Counted from the stretch's first letter, positions 34,923 to 44,957 are shown. The stretch: 64,000 bases of DNA from Chitinophaga sp. (GCF_017745275.1 NZ_JAGHZS010000007.1:767216-831215), one strand, 5' to 3'. The notes: generated by a model not told the origin, from the sequence alone. Translations and numbers: made by a program.

Positions 34923-35603
34923 ATGGAAAAAACATCTCACTATATTCCCATGTTATGCCTGGCGTTGCTGGCATTAACTGCCTGCAAAAAAATGGATAGC
35001 ACTTATAAGAAATTTGTGGTGCCGGATGGGATCTTCTATACCGGGAAAGCCAATCAGCCACAGGTACATTCCGGTCGTAACCGGGCGAAGATCACGTGGC
35101 TGAGAAATGCAGACCCCAGCGTGGTGACCGCAAAAATTTTCTGGAACAACTATACAGATTCTATCAGTGTCACCGTTCCGCCAGCCGGAGATACTATCAG
35201 TTGTATCATCCCTGATCTTCCGGAAAAAACTTATTCCTTTATCATCAAAACTTATGATGGCCAGGGGCACTCGTCCGTGCCCACAGAAGTATTTGGAACA
35301 AGCTACGGAGAGATCTACCAGTCTGGTCTCCTTCCCCGTGTGGTGCTGGGAACTGTGCTTTATCCTGATTCAGTGGTGATCACGTGGAGCAGCGCGGATA
35401 TCTCCAATGGCGCCATTGCCACCGAGCTAAAATATACCGATGTTCAGAATGCTGAACAGATAAACAGCTTCCCGGTAAGCAGGAATACCTCGACCATCAG
35501 GTACCTGAAGCCCGGTACCAGCTTCAGGTACCGTACCGTTTTTCTACCTGATTCCATGAGCATAGATACCTTTTATACTGATTATGTTACCGGTACACCA
35601 TAG
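34923..35603 (+). CDS. DUF4998-type surface lipoprotein
   Basis: 226 residues with a lipoprotein signal (ALLALTACKKMDSTY). The pattern FVVPDGIFYTGKANQPQVHSG and RAKITWLRNADPSV is typical of DUF4998 proteins encoded next to DUF4959 proteins in polysaccharide loci. Two fibronectin-like beta domains can be guessed. It probably helps to hold the glycan at the surface. Spacing to the preceding gene is 24 bases. Confidence 0.82.
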   Translation: MEKTSHYIPMLCLALLALTACKKMDSTYKKFVVPDGIFYTGKANQPQVHSGRNRAKITWLRNADPSVVTAKIFWNNYTDSISVTVPPAGDTISCIIPDLPEKTYSFIIKTYDGQGHSSVPTEVFGTSYGEIYQSGLLPRVVLGTVLYPDSVVITWSSADISNGAIATELKYTDVQNAEQINSFPVSRNTSTIRYLKPGTSFRYRTVFLPDSMSIDTFYTDYVTGTP

Positions 35604-35673
35604 GAATTTTTAGGGAGATAGATAACGCATGTGGTCTTCATGCACCAATCCATTCAACATTAAAATATTTTAA

Positions 35674-37698
35674 GTGAAACAGTATACCAGGAAATCATCT
35701 TACCTTATTCCAACTCTTATTTTGTTGCTGTCAGTTTTTGGCCAGACACAGGCCCAACAACAACCTGCACTCCTACCACTGCCGCAATCGGTAACATGGA
35801 CGGCGGAACAGTTTTCGCTGGGCAAATGCCGGGAGATAGTGGCCGCTGAAGATTCCCTGGTCGCACAGGCCCGCACGCTGGCAAAGGTACTGGCGGTACA
35901 TGGTGTGAAGGCACCTGTAAAGTCTGCCGCCAGCGGCGATTACACCATTCAGCTACAGTTGAACCAGGTACCCGCTGCTTATTTACCAGAAGAAGCTTAT
36001 CATTTAACCGTAACTGAAAAACGTGTAGTCGTTTCCGCTAATACCCCTCATGGTATTTTCAATGGGCTGCAAACCTTATATCAGCTCATCACTACACGTC
36101 ATACCCTGCAGGGTTGCAACATCACAGATTATCCTGCCTACCGGTGGAGAGGTTATATGGTAGATGTGGGCCGGAACTTCCAGTCTGTTGCACAATTGAA
36201 GCAGCAGATCGATATCATGGCACGCTACAAAATGAATATTTTCCACTTTCACCTGACTGAAGACGTAGCCTGGAGATTGCAGGTGACCGGGCATCCGGAG
36301 CTTACTGCCCCGGAAACCATGACCAGGAATAAAGGACAGTTTTATTCCATTGCCGACGTGAAAGAACTGGTTCAATATTGTAAAGACCGTTTTATCATCC
36401 TGGTACCGGAAATCGATATTCCAGGCCATAGTGCCGCTTTCCGAAGGGCTACCGGAGAAGATATGCAGCATACTAAAGGAAGCCGGATTATCGCCGAAGT
36501 GATGGATGAAGTGGCCGGCACCTACGATATTCCGTTTATTCATATGGGAGCCGATGAAGTAGATATCACCAACAAAAATTTATTGCCGCACATAGCGGAA
36601 ATTATTCACCGCCATGGTAAAGAAGTAATTACCTGGGCGCCGGGTGGAGATCCCGGCAGCACCATCCGGCAAATTTGGCGGGACGAGAAGATCGGTAATC
36701 CATCTATAAAATATATCGATTCCCGTTCTCTTTACCTCAGCGACCTGGATCCGGAAAATAGTGTGGTGACAATTTTCAACCGGCAGATAGGTGAACGTAC
36801 ACGGGGAGATGAAAGCATACTGGGCGCGGAGATCTGCCTGTGGAGCGACCGTCGCGCTGCCCGGGAAACAGACCTGCTCTCGATGACGCCCGTATATCCG
36901 TCGATGTTAGCCTTTGCAGAACGCAGCTGGCGCGGTGGCGGATATCCCGGGGTACTGTTTTATATTGGGGAAGACAGTGCGCAAAGGGCGAAAGACTTTG
37001 CTGCATTTGAAGCGCGACTGCTGGCTCATAAGCATCAGTACTTTTCACAGCTACCGTTCCAGTACGTAAAACAAACCGGGATACATTGGAAACTATTTGG
37101 CCCATTTGAAAATAAAGGAGTGCTAACCACTGCTTTCTGGCCGGAAGAAAAACAGTCCTCGCTAGCCGATTCAGCAGCCACGTTGCGGGTGACCGGCGGC
37201 ACCATCTGGCTTTGGCATACCCATTCCTTTATGGGCACCACTGCGTGGTTGTCAGCCCCTAAAGAAAATACTACCTGGTATGCATACACCCGTTTCTGGA
37301 GCAATAGTGATACGACGCTAACCCTGTTTACTGAATTGAAAGATCTTTCCAGGTCTGGTGCAGATGCCACTCCACCGGCAGGAGAATGGGATTATATGAA
37401 GAGCCGTATATGGCTGAATAATACATTGATTCCACCACCCGTATGGGCGCTACCAGGGCGGGAAGCGGGGCGACTGGAAGACCCGCTGGTAGATGAAGGC
37501 TTCTACTACCGCCCACCTGCCGCCGTAAAGGTAAAGAAAGGCTGGAACAGTGTACTGGTGAAACTTCCCCTCAGCAGTTTTGACCCGATGAAAGACTGGC
37601 AACAACCACCCAAGCTGATGTATACAGTGATACCCGTACATCGCGAAAAGGGCATTAACTGGTATGAAAACAATACCCGGTTCCATCCCGGGAAATAA
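35674..37698 (+). CDS. GH20 beta-N-acetylhexosaminidase
   Basis: 674 residues from a GTG start that precedes a signal peptide (LIPTLILLLSVFGQTQAQQ). An N-terminal GH20b-like domain (residues about 25-150) is followed by the catalytic barrel (WRGYMVDVGRNF, HFHLTEDVAWRLQV, PEIDIPGHSAAFRR). The catalytic pair is Asp294-Glu295 in IHMGADEVD. The enzyme releases terminal GlcNAc or GalNAc by substrate-assisted catalysis. The C-terminal 200 residues form an additional beta domain of unclear role. It belongs to the polysaccharide locus. Confidence 0.88.
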   Translation: MKQYTRKSSYLIPTLILLLSVFGQTQAQQQPALLPLPQSVTWTAEQFSLGKCREIVAAEDSLVAQARTLAKVLAVHGVKAPVKSAASGDYTIQLQLNQVPAAYLPEEAYHLTVTEKRVVVSANTPHGIFNGLQTLYQLITTRHTLQGCNITDYPAYRWRGYMVDVGRNFQSVAQLKQQIDIMARYKMNIFHFHLTEDVAWRLQVTGHPELTAPETMTRNKGQFYSIADVKELVQYCKDRFIILVPEIDIPGHSAAFRRATGEDMQHTKGSRIIAEVMDEVAGTYDIPFIHMGADEVDITNKNLLPHIAEIIHRHGKEVITWAPGGDPGSTIRQIWRDEKIGNPSIKYIDSRSLYLSDLDPENSVVTIFNRQIGERTRGDESILGAEICLWSDRRAARETDLLSMTPVYPSMLAFAERSWRGGGYPGVLFYIGEDSAQRAKDFAAFEARLLAHKHQYFSQLPFQYVKQTGIHWKLFGPFENKGVLTTAFWPEEKQSSLADSAATLRVTGGTIWLWHTHSFMGTTAWLSAPKENTTWYAYTRFWSNSDTTLTLFTELKDLSRSGADATPPAGEWDYMKSRIWLNNTLIPPPVWALPGREAGRLEDPLVDEGFYYRPPAAVKVKKGWNSVLVKLPLSSFDPMKDWQQPPKLMYTVIPVHREKGINWYENNTRFHPGK

Positions 37699-37719
37699 GC
37701 ACATAAAACCAGGTTTACT

Positions 37720-37877
37720 ATGAAACTTTACACCCGTTTAAAACAACATATCGTATACGCCTTAACGTTATTTCTCACCTTAACGGATCTACGGAGAGAA
37801 CCTTTCAGACCATTGTTGTGGCGCCGCCGGGAAAACGAAATGCCATCAGCCGGGTTGTTTTAGAAAATAAAAAGTAA
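37720..37877 (+). pseudogene. Deletion scar of an exported protein gene
   Basis: ATG at 37720 begins a signal-peptide-like start (MKLYTRLKQHIVYALTLFLT) whose frame ends after 47 codons at 37863. In the +1 frame the sequence from about 37780 reads as a plausible protein C-terminus (FQTIVVAPPGKRNAISRVVL..) ending with TAA at 37877. This looks like the two ends of one gene joined by an out-of-frame internal deletion. It lies between two glycosidase genes, so the lost gene was probably part of the locus. The parent family is not recognised. Confidence 0.4.
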
Positions 37878-37886
37878 CGAGCATCC

Positions 37887-40643
37887 ATGTTAAGATATAT
37901 ACTGGCAGTAGTATGCCTTCTCTTTGTAAACCATGTGAATGCTACCGGGAAAGACAGTACCCGTGTAGTTCAGTTGAAATGCGAATATCAAAAAGACCCG
38001 TTGGGAATAACCAATGCCAACCCCTATTTATCATGGGAACTGGTGTCCGCCGCACGCGGCGTCCTGCAAACGGCCTGGCAGGTGCTGGTGTCAGACGATC
38101 CGGATCTGCTGCAGAAAAACACAGGTAATATCTGGGATTCCCGGCGTCAACCGGGGGAACAGTCGATACAGGTTCCTTTCTCCGGGCAACCGCTGTTGCC
38201 CGCCAAAACCTATTACTGGAAAGTCAGGGTATGGGATAACAAAGGACAAACCTCTGCCTGGAGTGAACCGGCAACGTGGAAAATGGGGCTGCGTGATTCC
38301 CCTGATTGGCACCATGCCGCCTGGATTGCATTTGAAGAGCTGGCGGGAGATAATCAACAACAACGTACTGCCAATGCCAAAAGCCGGAACATATTGCCGC
38401 TGTTACGAAAAGCATTTTCTGTGCAAAAACCGCTGAAGCAGGCCACCATGTATATCTCGGGGCTGGGCCAGTTTGAGCTGAGCTTGAATGGCCACAAAGT
38501 AGGTGATCATTTCCTGGATCCCGGCTGGACACAATACAATAAAGAGGCGCTCTATGTCACGTTCGACCTCACTAAACAAATCAATCCTGGTAGCAACGTG
38601 CTGGGTGTAATGCTGGGAAACGGATTTTATCATATCCCCAAAGAACGTTACCGCAAACTGGAAGGCGCTTTCGGATATCCTAAGCTGATATGCCGGCTAC
38701 TATTGGAATATGAAGATGGCAGCCATGAAAACATTGTCAGTGATTCCAGCTGGAAAACGGCACCGGGGCCGGTAGTTTACTCCAGCATTTATGGCGGTGA
38801 AGACTACAACGCGGGGCTGGAGCAGGCCGGTTGGGATCAACAGCTGTTCAACGATAGCTCCTGGAAAGCAGCCATCGTGGTAAAGGGTCCCGCCAATCTG
38901 CAAAGCCAGCAGGCAGATCCCCTAAAGGTAATGGATACACTAAAACCGGTAAAAGTGTATCAACCGCGTCCTGGCGTGTGGGTATACGACCTTGGCCAGA
39001 ATGCGTCCGGAATTCCGGCTATTGCTGTCACCGGCAGCAAAGGTAGCACCGTGAAAATAACGCCCGGAGAACTGGTGGCGGAAGATGGCTCCGTCACACA
39101 ACAAGCCTCCGGTGGCCCCTGCCTGTACCAATACACGCTGAAAGGAGAAGGTGCTGAACAATGGCATCCGCTATTTTCGTACTATGGTTTCCGTTATCTC
39201 CAGGTGGAAGGAGCTGTACCTGCCGGCGAAAGTAACCCTTCACACTTACCGGAAGTACAGGCCATTGCAGGATGGCATACCCGTAATGCAGCAGCCACTG
39301 CAGGCAATTTCAGCTGTTCTTATGACTTATTCAACAGGATCTTCCGGTTAATCAACTGGGCCGTGAAAAGCAATATGGCCAGTGTATTCACCGACTGTCC
39401 GCACCGCGAAAAACTAGGTTGGCTCGAAGAAGCACACCTGATGGGAAATGCCATCTCCTATAACTTCGACATTGCCAGGCTGCTCCGCAAAATAACAACC
39501 GACATGCGGGAGGCCCAGCTTCCCAATGGAATGGTTCCTGATATTGCGCCGGAATATGTGGAATTCGTTGGCGGTTTCCGCGATGCACCTGAATTTGGGA
39601 GCGCCGCAGTCATTGTACCCTGGAATGCCTGGCGGTGGTACAACGATAAACAAATGCTCCGCGACAACTACCACATGATGCAGCGATATGTCGGGTACCT
39701 GGCAAGCAAATCAGTCAATGATACCATCTGCTTCGGACTCGGCGACTGGTTCGACATTGGCCCCAACGGTGTGGGAGAATCGCAGAATACGCCCAAGGGA
39801 AACACCGCTACAGCATTCTACTACTACGACCTGAGCATCCTTGCCAAAACCGCCGCCGTGCTGGGGTATAATGACGATGTTCGTCGCTACGAGGCGCAAA
39901 TGGCCAGGGTGAAAGTGGCTTTCAATAAATTCTTCTACGATAAAACCACCAAACAATATATCAGTGGCAGCCAGGCAGCCAATGCCTTACCGGTTTACAT
40001 AGGATTGGTACCATCACCGGATAAAGCCGCTGTGGTCAACCATATTGTTACAGATATACAACAGCATAATAATAGTATCACCGTTGGAGAAATCAGCCAC
40101 TCCTTCCTGTTACGTGTACTACAGGCAGCCGGCAAATCCGATCTCATTTACCAGGTGAATGCACGCACCGATGTACCCGGGTACGGCTACCAGCTGGAAC
40201 ATGGCGCCACCGCACTAACAGAGTCCTGGCAGGCTTATCGTAATGTATCCAACAACCACCTGATGCTGGGGCACCTGATGGAATGGTTTTACAATACTAT
40301 AGCAGGAATAGACCAGGCAGAAAGCAGCAATGCCTTTAAGCAGCTTATCATACACCCCCGGCCTGTTGGCGGCATTACCTTTGCAAAAGCAAGCTACCAG
40401 TCGCTCTACGGAGTGATCAGGAGTGAATGGAAACAACAGGACGGCGTATTTGAGCTTACTACGGAGATCCCCGGGAATACCACAGCAACAGTTTATTTAC
40501 CTGCGGCTTCTGCTGGCAGTGTGTTTGTTGATGGCAAGCCGGTGAAGCAGGTGAAAGATGTACACTTTGTGAGGAAAGAAGGGACAGAGGTGGTATATAG
40601 CGTTGGGTCGGGGGTGTATCATTTTAGGGTTACCGTCAACTAA
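37887..40643 (+). CDS. GH78 alpha-L-rhamnosidase
   Basis: 918 residues with a signal peptide (ILAVVCLLFVNHVNA). Domain order is as in bacterial rhamnosidases: N-terminal fibronectin-like domain (LSWELVSAARGVLQTAWQVL), carbohydrate-binding beta domain (YISGLGQFELSLNGHKVGD), catalytic (alpha/alpha)6 barrel and C-terminal sheet. The signature FTDCPHREKLGWLEEAHLM corresponds to the conserved DCPxRxExxGW region. It removes terminal L-rhamnose from glycans or glycosides. It is the last gene of the locus; the exported destination is the periplasm. Confidence 0.93.
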   Translation: MLRYILAVVCLLFVNHVNATGKDSTRVVQLKCEYQKDPLGITNANPYLSWELVSAARGVLQTAWQVLVSDDPDLLQKNTGNIWDSRRQPGEQSIQVPFSGQPLLPAKTYYWKVRVWDNKGQTSAWSEPATWKMGLRDSPDWHHAAWIAFEELAGDNQQQRTANAKSRNILPLLRKAFSVQKPLKQATMYISGLGQFELSLNGHKVGDHFLDPGWTQYNKEALYVTFDLTKQINPGSNVLGVMLGNGFYHIPKERYRKLEGAFGYPKLICRLLLEYEDGSHENIVSDSSWKTAPGPVVYSSIYGGEDYNAGLEQAGWDQQLFNDSSWKAAIVVKGPANLQSQQADPLKVMDTLKPVKVYQPRPGVWVYDLGQNASGIPAIAVTGSKGSTVKITPGELVAEDGSVTQQASGGPCLYQYTLKGEGAEQWHPLFSYYGFRYLQVEGAVPAGESNPSHLPEVQAIAGWHTRNAAATAGNFSCSYDLFNRIFRLINWAVKSNMASVFTDCPHREKLGWLEEAHLMGNAISYNFDIARLLRKITTDMREAQLPNGMVPDIAPEYVEFVGGFRDAPEFGSAAVIVPWNAWRWYNDKQMLRDNYHMMQRYVGYLASKSVNDTICFGLGDWFDIGPNGVGESQNTPKGNTATAFYYYDLSILAKTAAVLGYNDDVRRYEAQMARVKVAFNKFFYDKTTKQYISGSQAANALPVYIGLVPSPDKAAVVNHIVTDIQQHNNSITVGEISHSFLLRVLQAAGKSDLIYQVNARTDVPGYGYQLEHGATALTESWQAYRNVSNNHLMLGHLMEWFYNTIAGIDQAESSNAFKQLIIHPRPVGGITFAKASYQSLYGVIRSEWKQQDGVFELTTEIPGNTTATVYLPAASAGSVFVDGKPVKQVKDVHFVRKEGTEVVYSVGSGVYHFRVTVN

Positions 40644-40727
40644 AAAAGCAGTGTAAAATCGCGTACTTTTACCAGTATCTTATCAGCAAGATGCTGAAAG
40701 TAATAGTACAAACAGAAACATTGTTAT

Positions 40728-41456
40728 ATGAAAATAGCGGTAGTACAAATAAATCCTGAAAAGGGGGATATTCACTCAAACATCGCGCAACATATAAAGT
40801 ACATTCAGGCCGCCACAGAAAATGAGGTGGGCCTGGTTTGCTTTCCTGAGCTTTCAATTACAGGGTATGAACCGGGGCTGGCTGATGAGCTCTCCACAAA
40901 TCCTAATGATACAAGATTTGAGGTATTTCAGCAGCTAAGCGACCAAAACAATATGATTATTGGCATTGGCGCACCAATAGTCGCGGAAAAAGGCAATCAA
41001 ATAGGCATGATTATTTTTCAGCCTTACCAACAAAGAATATGCTATTCCAAACAATTGCTGCATACAGATGAACTCCCCTTCTTTGTTAATGGTCACTATC
41101 AGGCCATCATAGAAAGAGAAGAATATAAAATCGCTCCGGCTATTTGTTATGAAAGCTTACAGGACGAACATGCTGACCGCTCAAACAAGCTTGGCGCCAA
41201 CATTTACCTGGCTAGCGTTGCAAAATCTCAAAGAGGCGTTGATGCCGCCAAAGTACATTATCCGAAGATTGCGCAAAAATTTCGCATGCCTGTTTTAATG
41301 TCTAATTGTGTTGGCCCCGCTGATGACTTTATCGGTGCCGGGCATACAGCTGTTTGGAGTAAAGACGGTGTATTGCTGGAAAGTTTTAATGACAAAGCAA
41401 CAGGGCTGATCATATTTGACGCAGATAATGACGCAACCGTAAAAATTGAATTTTAA
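40728..41456 (+). CDS. Carbon-nitrogen hydrolase (nitrilase superfamily)
   Basis: 242 residues with the complete catalytic triad: Glu41 in CFPELSITGYEP, Lys108 in YSKQLLHTDE, Cys140 in PAICYESLQ. This defines an amidase-type nitrilase-superfamily enzyme. It has no signal peptide and is cytoplasmic. The precise amide substrate cannot be assigned. The truncated DUF5946 gene starts two bases after its stop. Confidence 0.87.
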   Translation: MKIAVVQINPEKGDIHSNIAQHIKYIQAATENEVGLVCFPELSITGYEPGLADELSTNPNDTRFEVFQQLSDQNNMIIGIGAPIVAEKGNQIGMIIFQPYQQRICYSKQLLHTDELPFFVNGHYQAIIEREEYKIAPAICYESLQDEHADRSNKLGANIYLASVAKSQRGVDAAKVHYPKIAQKFRMPVLMSNCVGPADDFIGAGHTAVWSKDGVLLESFNDKATGLIIFDADNDATVKIEF

Positions 41457-41457
41457 A

Positions 41458-41640
41458 ATGGAAACAACGATTACCAAAGATGAATTATGGAAACAAAAGT
41501 TTTATGATTGCCTGGCCATTGAATTTTCTGATCCCTGCTACTTTGAAGTTCATCATTTACTTGTAATCACCTTTATGCTGCAAACAGGTAGTTACAGCCC
41601 TGAATATTTTCCGGAGGCGGTTAAACTATCTTCCCCTTAG
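41458..41640 (+). pseudogene. Truncated DUF5946-like gene
   Basis: 60 codons from the ATG at 41458 (METTITKDELWKQKFYDCLA). The sequence EFSDPCYFEVHHLLVITFMLQTG fits the N-terminal part of DUF5946 proteins, which normally continue for roughly another hundred residues. After TGSYSPEYFPEAVKLSSP the frame stops and the following 120 bases hold no continuation I can recognise. It is most likely a 3'-truncated gene. A functional short form cannot be excluded. Confidence 0.5.
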
Positions 41641-41762
41641 CAAACGGTTTCGTTGTGAATTTAAAACCAGGAAAAACATCCCGAAAAGAAGGTAATCTTT
41701 AAGAAAGAATCAATGACTCCGTTCCTACCCTATACTAAAATATTCCTTATTTTGCCTTCACT

Positions 41763-42968
41763 ATGAAGCAACATATCGTCACCAGCTCACAGGCAAAAAA
41801 AATAATCCTTCATGCAGCAGGACTGGCCCAGCCGGCACAGTTCGGGGAAGGGATAGAGGCCGTCTACAAACTTATCGACCACCTCGGTTTTGTCCAGATA
41901 GATACCAACTATGTGGTAGAGCGGGCACACCACCACGCCATAGCTTCACGCGTACCAGGCTATACCCCCGAATGGATTGATGAATTACAAGCCGATGGCA
42001 GGATCTTTGAATTTTTCACCTACGGTACGGGATATATCCCTATGCACGACTTCCGCTTTTCACTCCCCCTGAAAGAAAGTTTTTTATCCAGGCGAAAAAA
42101 TCTGACTCCAGCAGAGGTTAACCTGATGAACAAAGTGCGGGATAGAATTGTACGGGAAGGCCCGCTCATGGTAAAGGACTTTGAAAATGACCGTCCGGTG
42201 GCCAGCACAGGCTGGTGGGACTGGCGGCCGGCAAAGCTCGCCCTGGAAAGGCTCTTCCTCGACGGAAGCCTCATGTGCACCCGTCAGAAAAGCTTCCAGA
42301 AAGTATATGACCTCCCTATCAACCTGGTTCCTGATGACGTTGATACCTCCATGCCAACCCCGAAGGAATTTGCACGGCACGTTATACTACGCTCACTGCA
42401 ATGCCTGGGGATCGCCTATGCGAAAGAAATATCCTGGCGCGCCCATTACGCAAAAAACAACCTGGTAAAAACAGAACTGGAAAAAATGGCGGATGAAGGT
42501 GAAATTTTGCGCGTTAGCATTGAAGGACTGAACACCGCCCCGCTCTATATGTTACCAATCTACAAAAACAAAAAAATAAAACTGAGCGAAGACGCCTTTA
42601 TTCTTTCTCCTTTCGATATATTCAATGTCTTCAGGCATCGTTTAAAGAACTTCTTCAATTTCGACTACCAGATAGAATGCTTTGTTCCCCAGGCAAAAAG
42701 GGTTTACGGATACTTTTCATTGCCGGTACTGGTAGGCGATACCTTTGTTGCCAGGATGGATTCAAAAGCAGATCGCAAACATCGTGTACTAACCATCCAC
42801 AACCTTCATTTTGAACCGCTGAAACTAACGCAGCCTGCCATCAGCAAGGTTACAAACGCTATTAAAACATTCGCAAGGTTCAATCAATGCCGGGAAGTTG
42901 ATATTAAAAGATCAAATAATAAACAGGCCCTGAAAGCTATAAAAGACGGGCTACAAACACGATGGTAA
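41763..42968 (+). CDS. YcaQ-family DNA glycosylase (HTH_42 superfamily)
   Basis: 401 residues made of tandem winged helices. The start KKIILHAAGLAQ and the segment HLGFVQIDTNYVVERAHHHA are characteristic. Gln45-Ile46-Asp47 corresponds to the catalytic Q-x-D motif described for YcaQ-like interstrand-crosslink glycosylases. These enzymes unhook nitrogen-mustard-type crosslinks or excise bulky alkyl adducts. It is cytoplasmic and monocistronic. The link to crosslink repair is by family, not shown here. Confidence 0.87.
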   Translation: MKQHIVTSSQAKKIILHAAGLAQPAQFGEGIEAVYKLIDHLGFVQIDTNYVVERAHHHAIASRVPGYTPEWIDELQADGRIFEFFTYGTGYIPMHDFRFSLPLKESFLSRRKNLTPAEVNLMNKVRDRIVREGPLMVKDFENDRPVASTGWWDWRPAKLALERLFLDGSLMCTRQKSFQKVYDLPINLVPDDVDTSMPTPKEFARHVILRSLQCLGIAYAKEISWRAHYAKNNLVKTELEKMADEGEILRVSIEGLNTAPLYMLPIYKNKKIKLSEDAFILSPFDIFNVFRHRLKNFFNFDYQIECFVPQAKRVYGYFSLPVLVGDTFVARMDSKADRKHRVLTIHNLHFEPLKLTQPAISKVTNAIKTFARFNQCREVDIKRSNNKQALKAIKDGLQTRW

Positions 42969-43203
42969 GCTTCAAAACGGTCACATATGAAACTGGTCTT
43001 CCATGCAACCTGTTGCACGGTTTTGCGAGTCATTTTTGGCGCAGCTATTAGCTTCCTGGAATGCAGAACTACTTCTGCTATTATTCAACGGCAAATACAA
43101 CTGCCGAATTAGCATTCGCTTTCAGCTCTATGAATGCCAGTGGTAGCAAACACCTATTCGCCCTTTGAAGAGACAACATCAAAAATTTATACGTCTAACT
43201 GAT

Positions 43204-43641
43204 CTATTGTAAAAATTCTACTGCTCCTGTATGCAGATCATAATATCTGCCTATTATTTTAATCTCACCTTTTATCCTCCATTTCCTTTTTACTCCTGAA
43301 ACCTTACAGCCGAATTCGAGACTTCCCAAAATATCCGTATTGGAAAAATTTCCTGCCACACGAGCCACAAAGATATCGCCAATGCCGCGATCAAATACGT
43401 CTTCCACTGGAATACGGCTGTCAAGACATGATAATACTACAGCTTTAGGAAATTGGCCTTCTGTAGCAGCTCTCACCATAGCAGAATGATCCCTGAGTGT
43501 TAAATTATTGCTTGTAAAATGCTTATTGCCTTCTTTTAATGCAATAATTACCTGATCTGGCCTGAACGCTTTTTGTTCGGATGCAGTCAGTACCTTTTCG
43601 CGAAGAATAGGTTGGTCTTTTTCCTGGTATAAATCATTTCT
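43204..43641 (-). pseudogene. Decayed beta-carbonic anhydrase gene
   Basis: The reverse strand encodes a recognisable beta-carbonic anhydrase: VIIALKEGNKHFTSNN, VVLSCLDSRIPVEDVFD (first zinc Cys and the Asp/Arg pair), GDIFVARVAGNF and the C-terminal KGEIKIIGRYYDLHTG. Two lesions are visible. No start codon or signal peptide precedes the frame, which is closed by a TGA upstream. The middle of the protein, including the HxxC that supplies the other zinc ligands, is missing between GCKVSGVK and KGEIKI, with a shifted frame at the join. It cannot bind zinc and must be inactive. Confidence 0.8.
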
Positions 43642-44262
43642 TCAACAAAGTAAAAAAAGTGAAATTCATTATTATTTAAGTAAATCAATATGGCCTATAT
43701 TACAAATTGCCATCAAAATTAATTGTCATTTTAACATTTATTTTCGAAAAACAAAAAAATTTGTTGGGGCAAAAAAGTATTTAATATAGCCATACAATCT
43801 CCTGATGACCTTGCGGGAATAATTGGCAAATCAATCATTCCCGATTTCGAAGACCTCCTTTATGTGGCCGATAATACCCATCAATAAAAAGTGACGTCGA
43901 TGACGAAGATGAAAACCTTCCAGGGAACATAGCCTATAGTAAAAGATTGGGCGATGATTCAGGAACCTGTCAGATAAATCCGATCCAACTTCCCGGATAT
44001 TATTTATTGAGACGGCTTGTCAAAATACCCGATTGTCTTTATTAGTTTTATTTTGACTCATATCACTCTTTATTAGCAAGTCATTAACCTGTCCTATGAG
44101 TATATATACTTAAAACGTTGCACCCCAACAACATGCACCAAATTTCATCACTTCTCCCTAAAAATTCTTACCTTACAGCTTGTTACGAGCCCCCTATTCT
44201 CCCCGACTTTTCCTCCGTTGTCATTGACTTGTTTATTATTTAAAATCAGAAAAACAATTTTT
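43642..44262. other. Long intergenic region with a possible gene remnant
   Basis: A frame without start codon, from about 43735 to the TAA at 43885-43887, reads like protein (IAIQSPDDLAGIIGKSIIPD..) and may be the end of a lost gene. The remainder is AT-rich, with no clear hairpin. The promoter of the lipoprotein gene at 44263 should lie near the right end, but no good -7 motif is visible. Confidence 0.3.
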
Positions 44263-44841
44263 ATGAGAACGACTTACCTTTTCGTAGCTATTGCTTTTTT
44301 AGAAGCCTGCACTTCCGCCCCCAACAAATCAGCAACTGAAACCGTAAAAATGGCTGATTCCACACCTGCTAAACGGGAAATGCTGACGTACCCTTACAAA
44401 GCAGCATACTCTTCGGATTTTGAAATCGGCGATCCTAAAAATGCGCAAACAGTACTCGAATTATACAAAAACTGGGACGCCAACACTGTTGACAATTCAA
44501 AGAGCTCTTTCGCAGAAACTGACACCATGTATTTTTCCGATGGCAGTATGTTTGCCGGCAACAGAGATAGCCTCTTTGCTGTTGCGAATAAGATGAGAGG
44601 ACAGATGGGCACCGTTGTTAATTCTATCCATGCGTGGTTACCGCTCAGAAGCAAGGATAAACAAGAAAATTGGGTAATAATATGGACCAGGGAGACATCA
44701 ACAGACGCCAAAGGAAAAACGACCGCGAAGGAACTACAGGAAACATGGAGGCTTGATGAAAATGGGAAAATCAACTTACTGTATCAATACACGCAGCTTC
44801 CGCCCAAAATGATGGCATCATCACCAGCAAAAAAGAAATAG
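44263..44841 (+). CDS. Lipoprotein, NTF2-like
   Basis: About 192 residues from the ATG at 44263, where the lipoprotein signal starts (MRTTYLFVAIAFLEACTSAP; lipobox LEAC). The mature part has the pattern of an NTF2/SnoaL-like fold (TVLELYKNWDANTVDNSKSS, DTMYFSDGSMFAG, WRLDENGKINLLYQY). A small surface or periplasmic protein with a hydrophobic pocket is expected. Its function is unknown. A strong hairpin terminator follows at 44958-44993. Confidence 0.7.
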   Translation: MRTTYLFVAIAFLEACTSAPNKSATETVKMADSTPAKREMLTYPYKAAYSSDFEIGDPKNAQTVLELYKNWDANTVDNSKSSFAETDTMYFSDGSMFAGNRDSLFAVANKMRGQMGTVVNSIHAWLPLRSKDKQENWVIIWTRETSTDAKGKTTAKELQETWRLDENGKINLLYQYTQLPPKMMASSPAKKK

Positions 44842-44957
44842 TATTTGTTTTTTATCAGGTTGGCAGTGCCACATTGATCAAACGCAATTTAGGGGGAGAA
44901 ACGGAGCAACGGCTGTACGTTTTACCCGCCTGGCGCGAAGCCCATTTTATTCTAACA

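Noticed and set aside
43735..43887. Start-less frame with protein-like sequence
   Set aside because: No start codon and no recognisable family; kept only as a possible remnant in the intergenic note.
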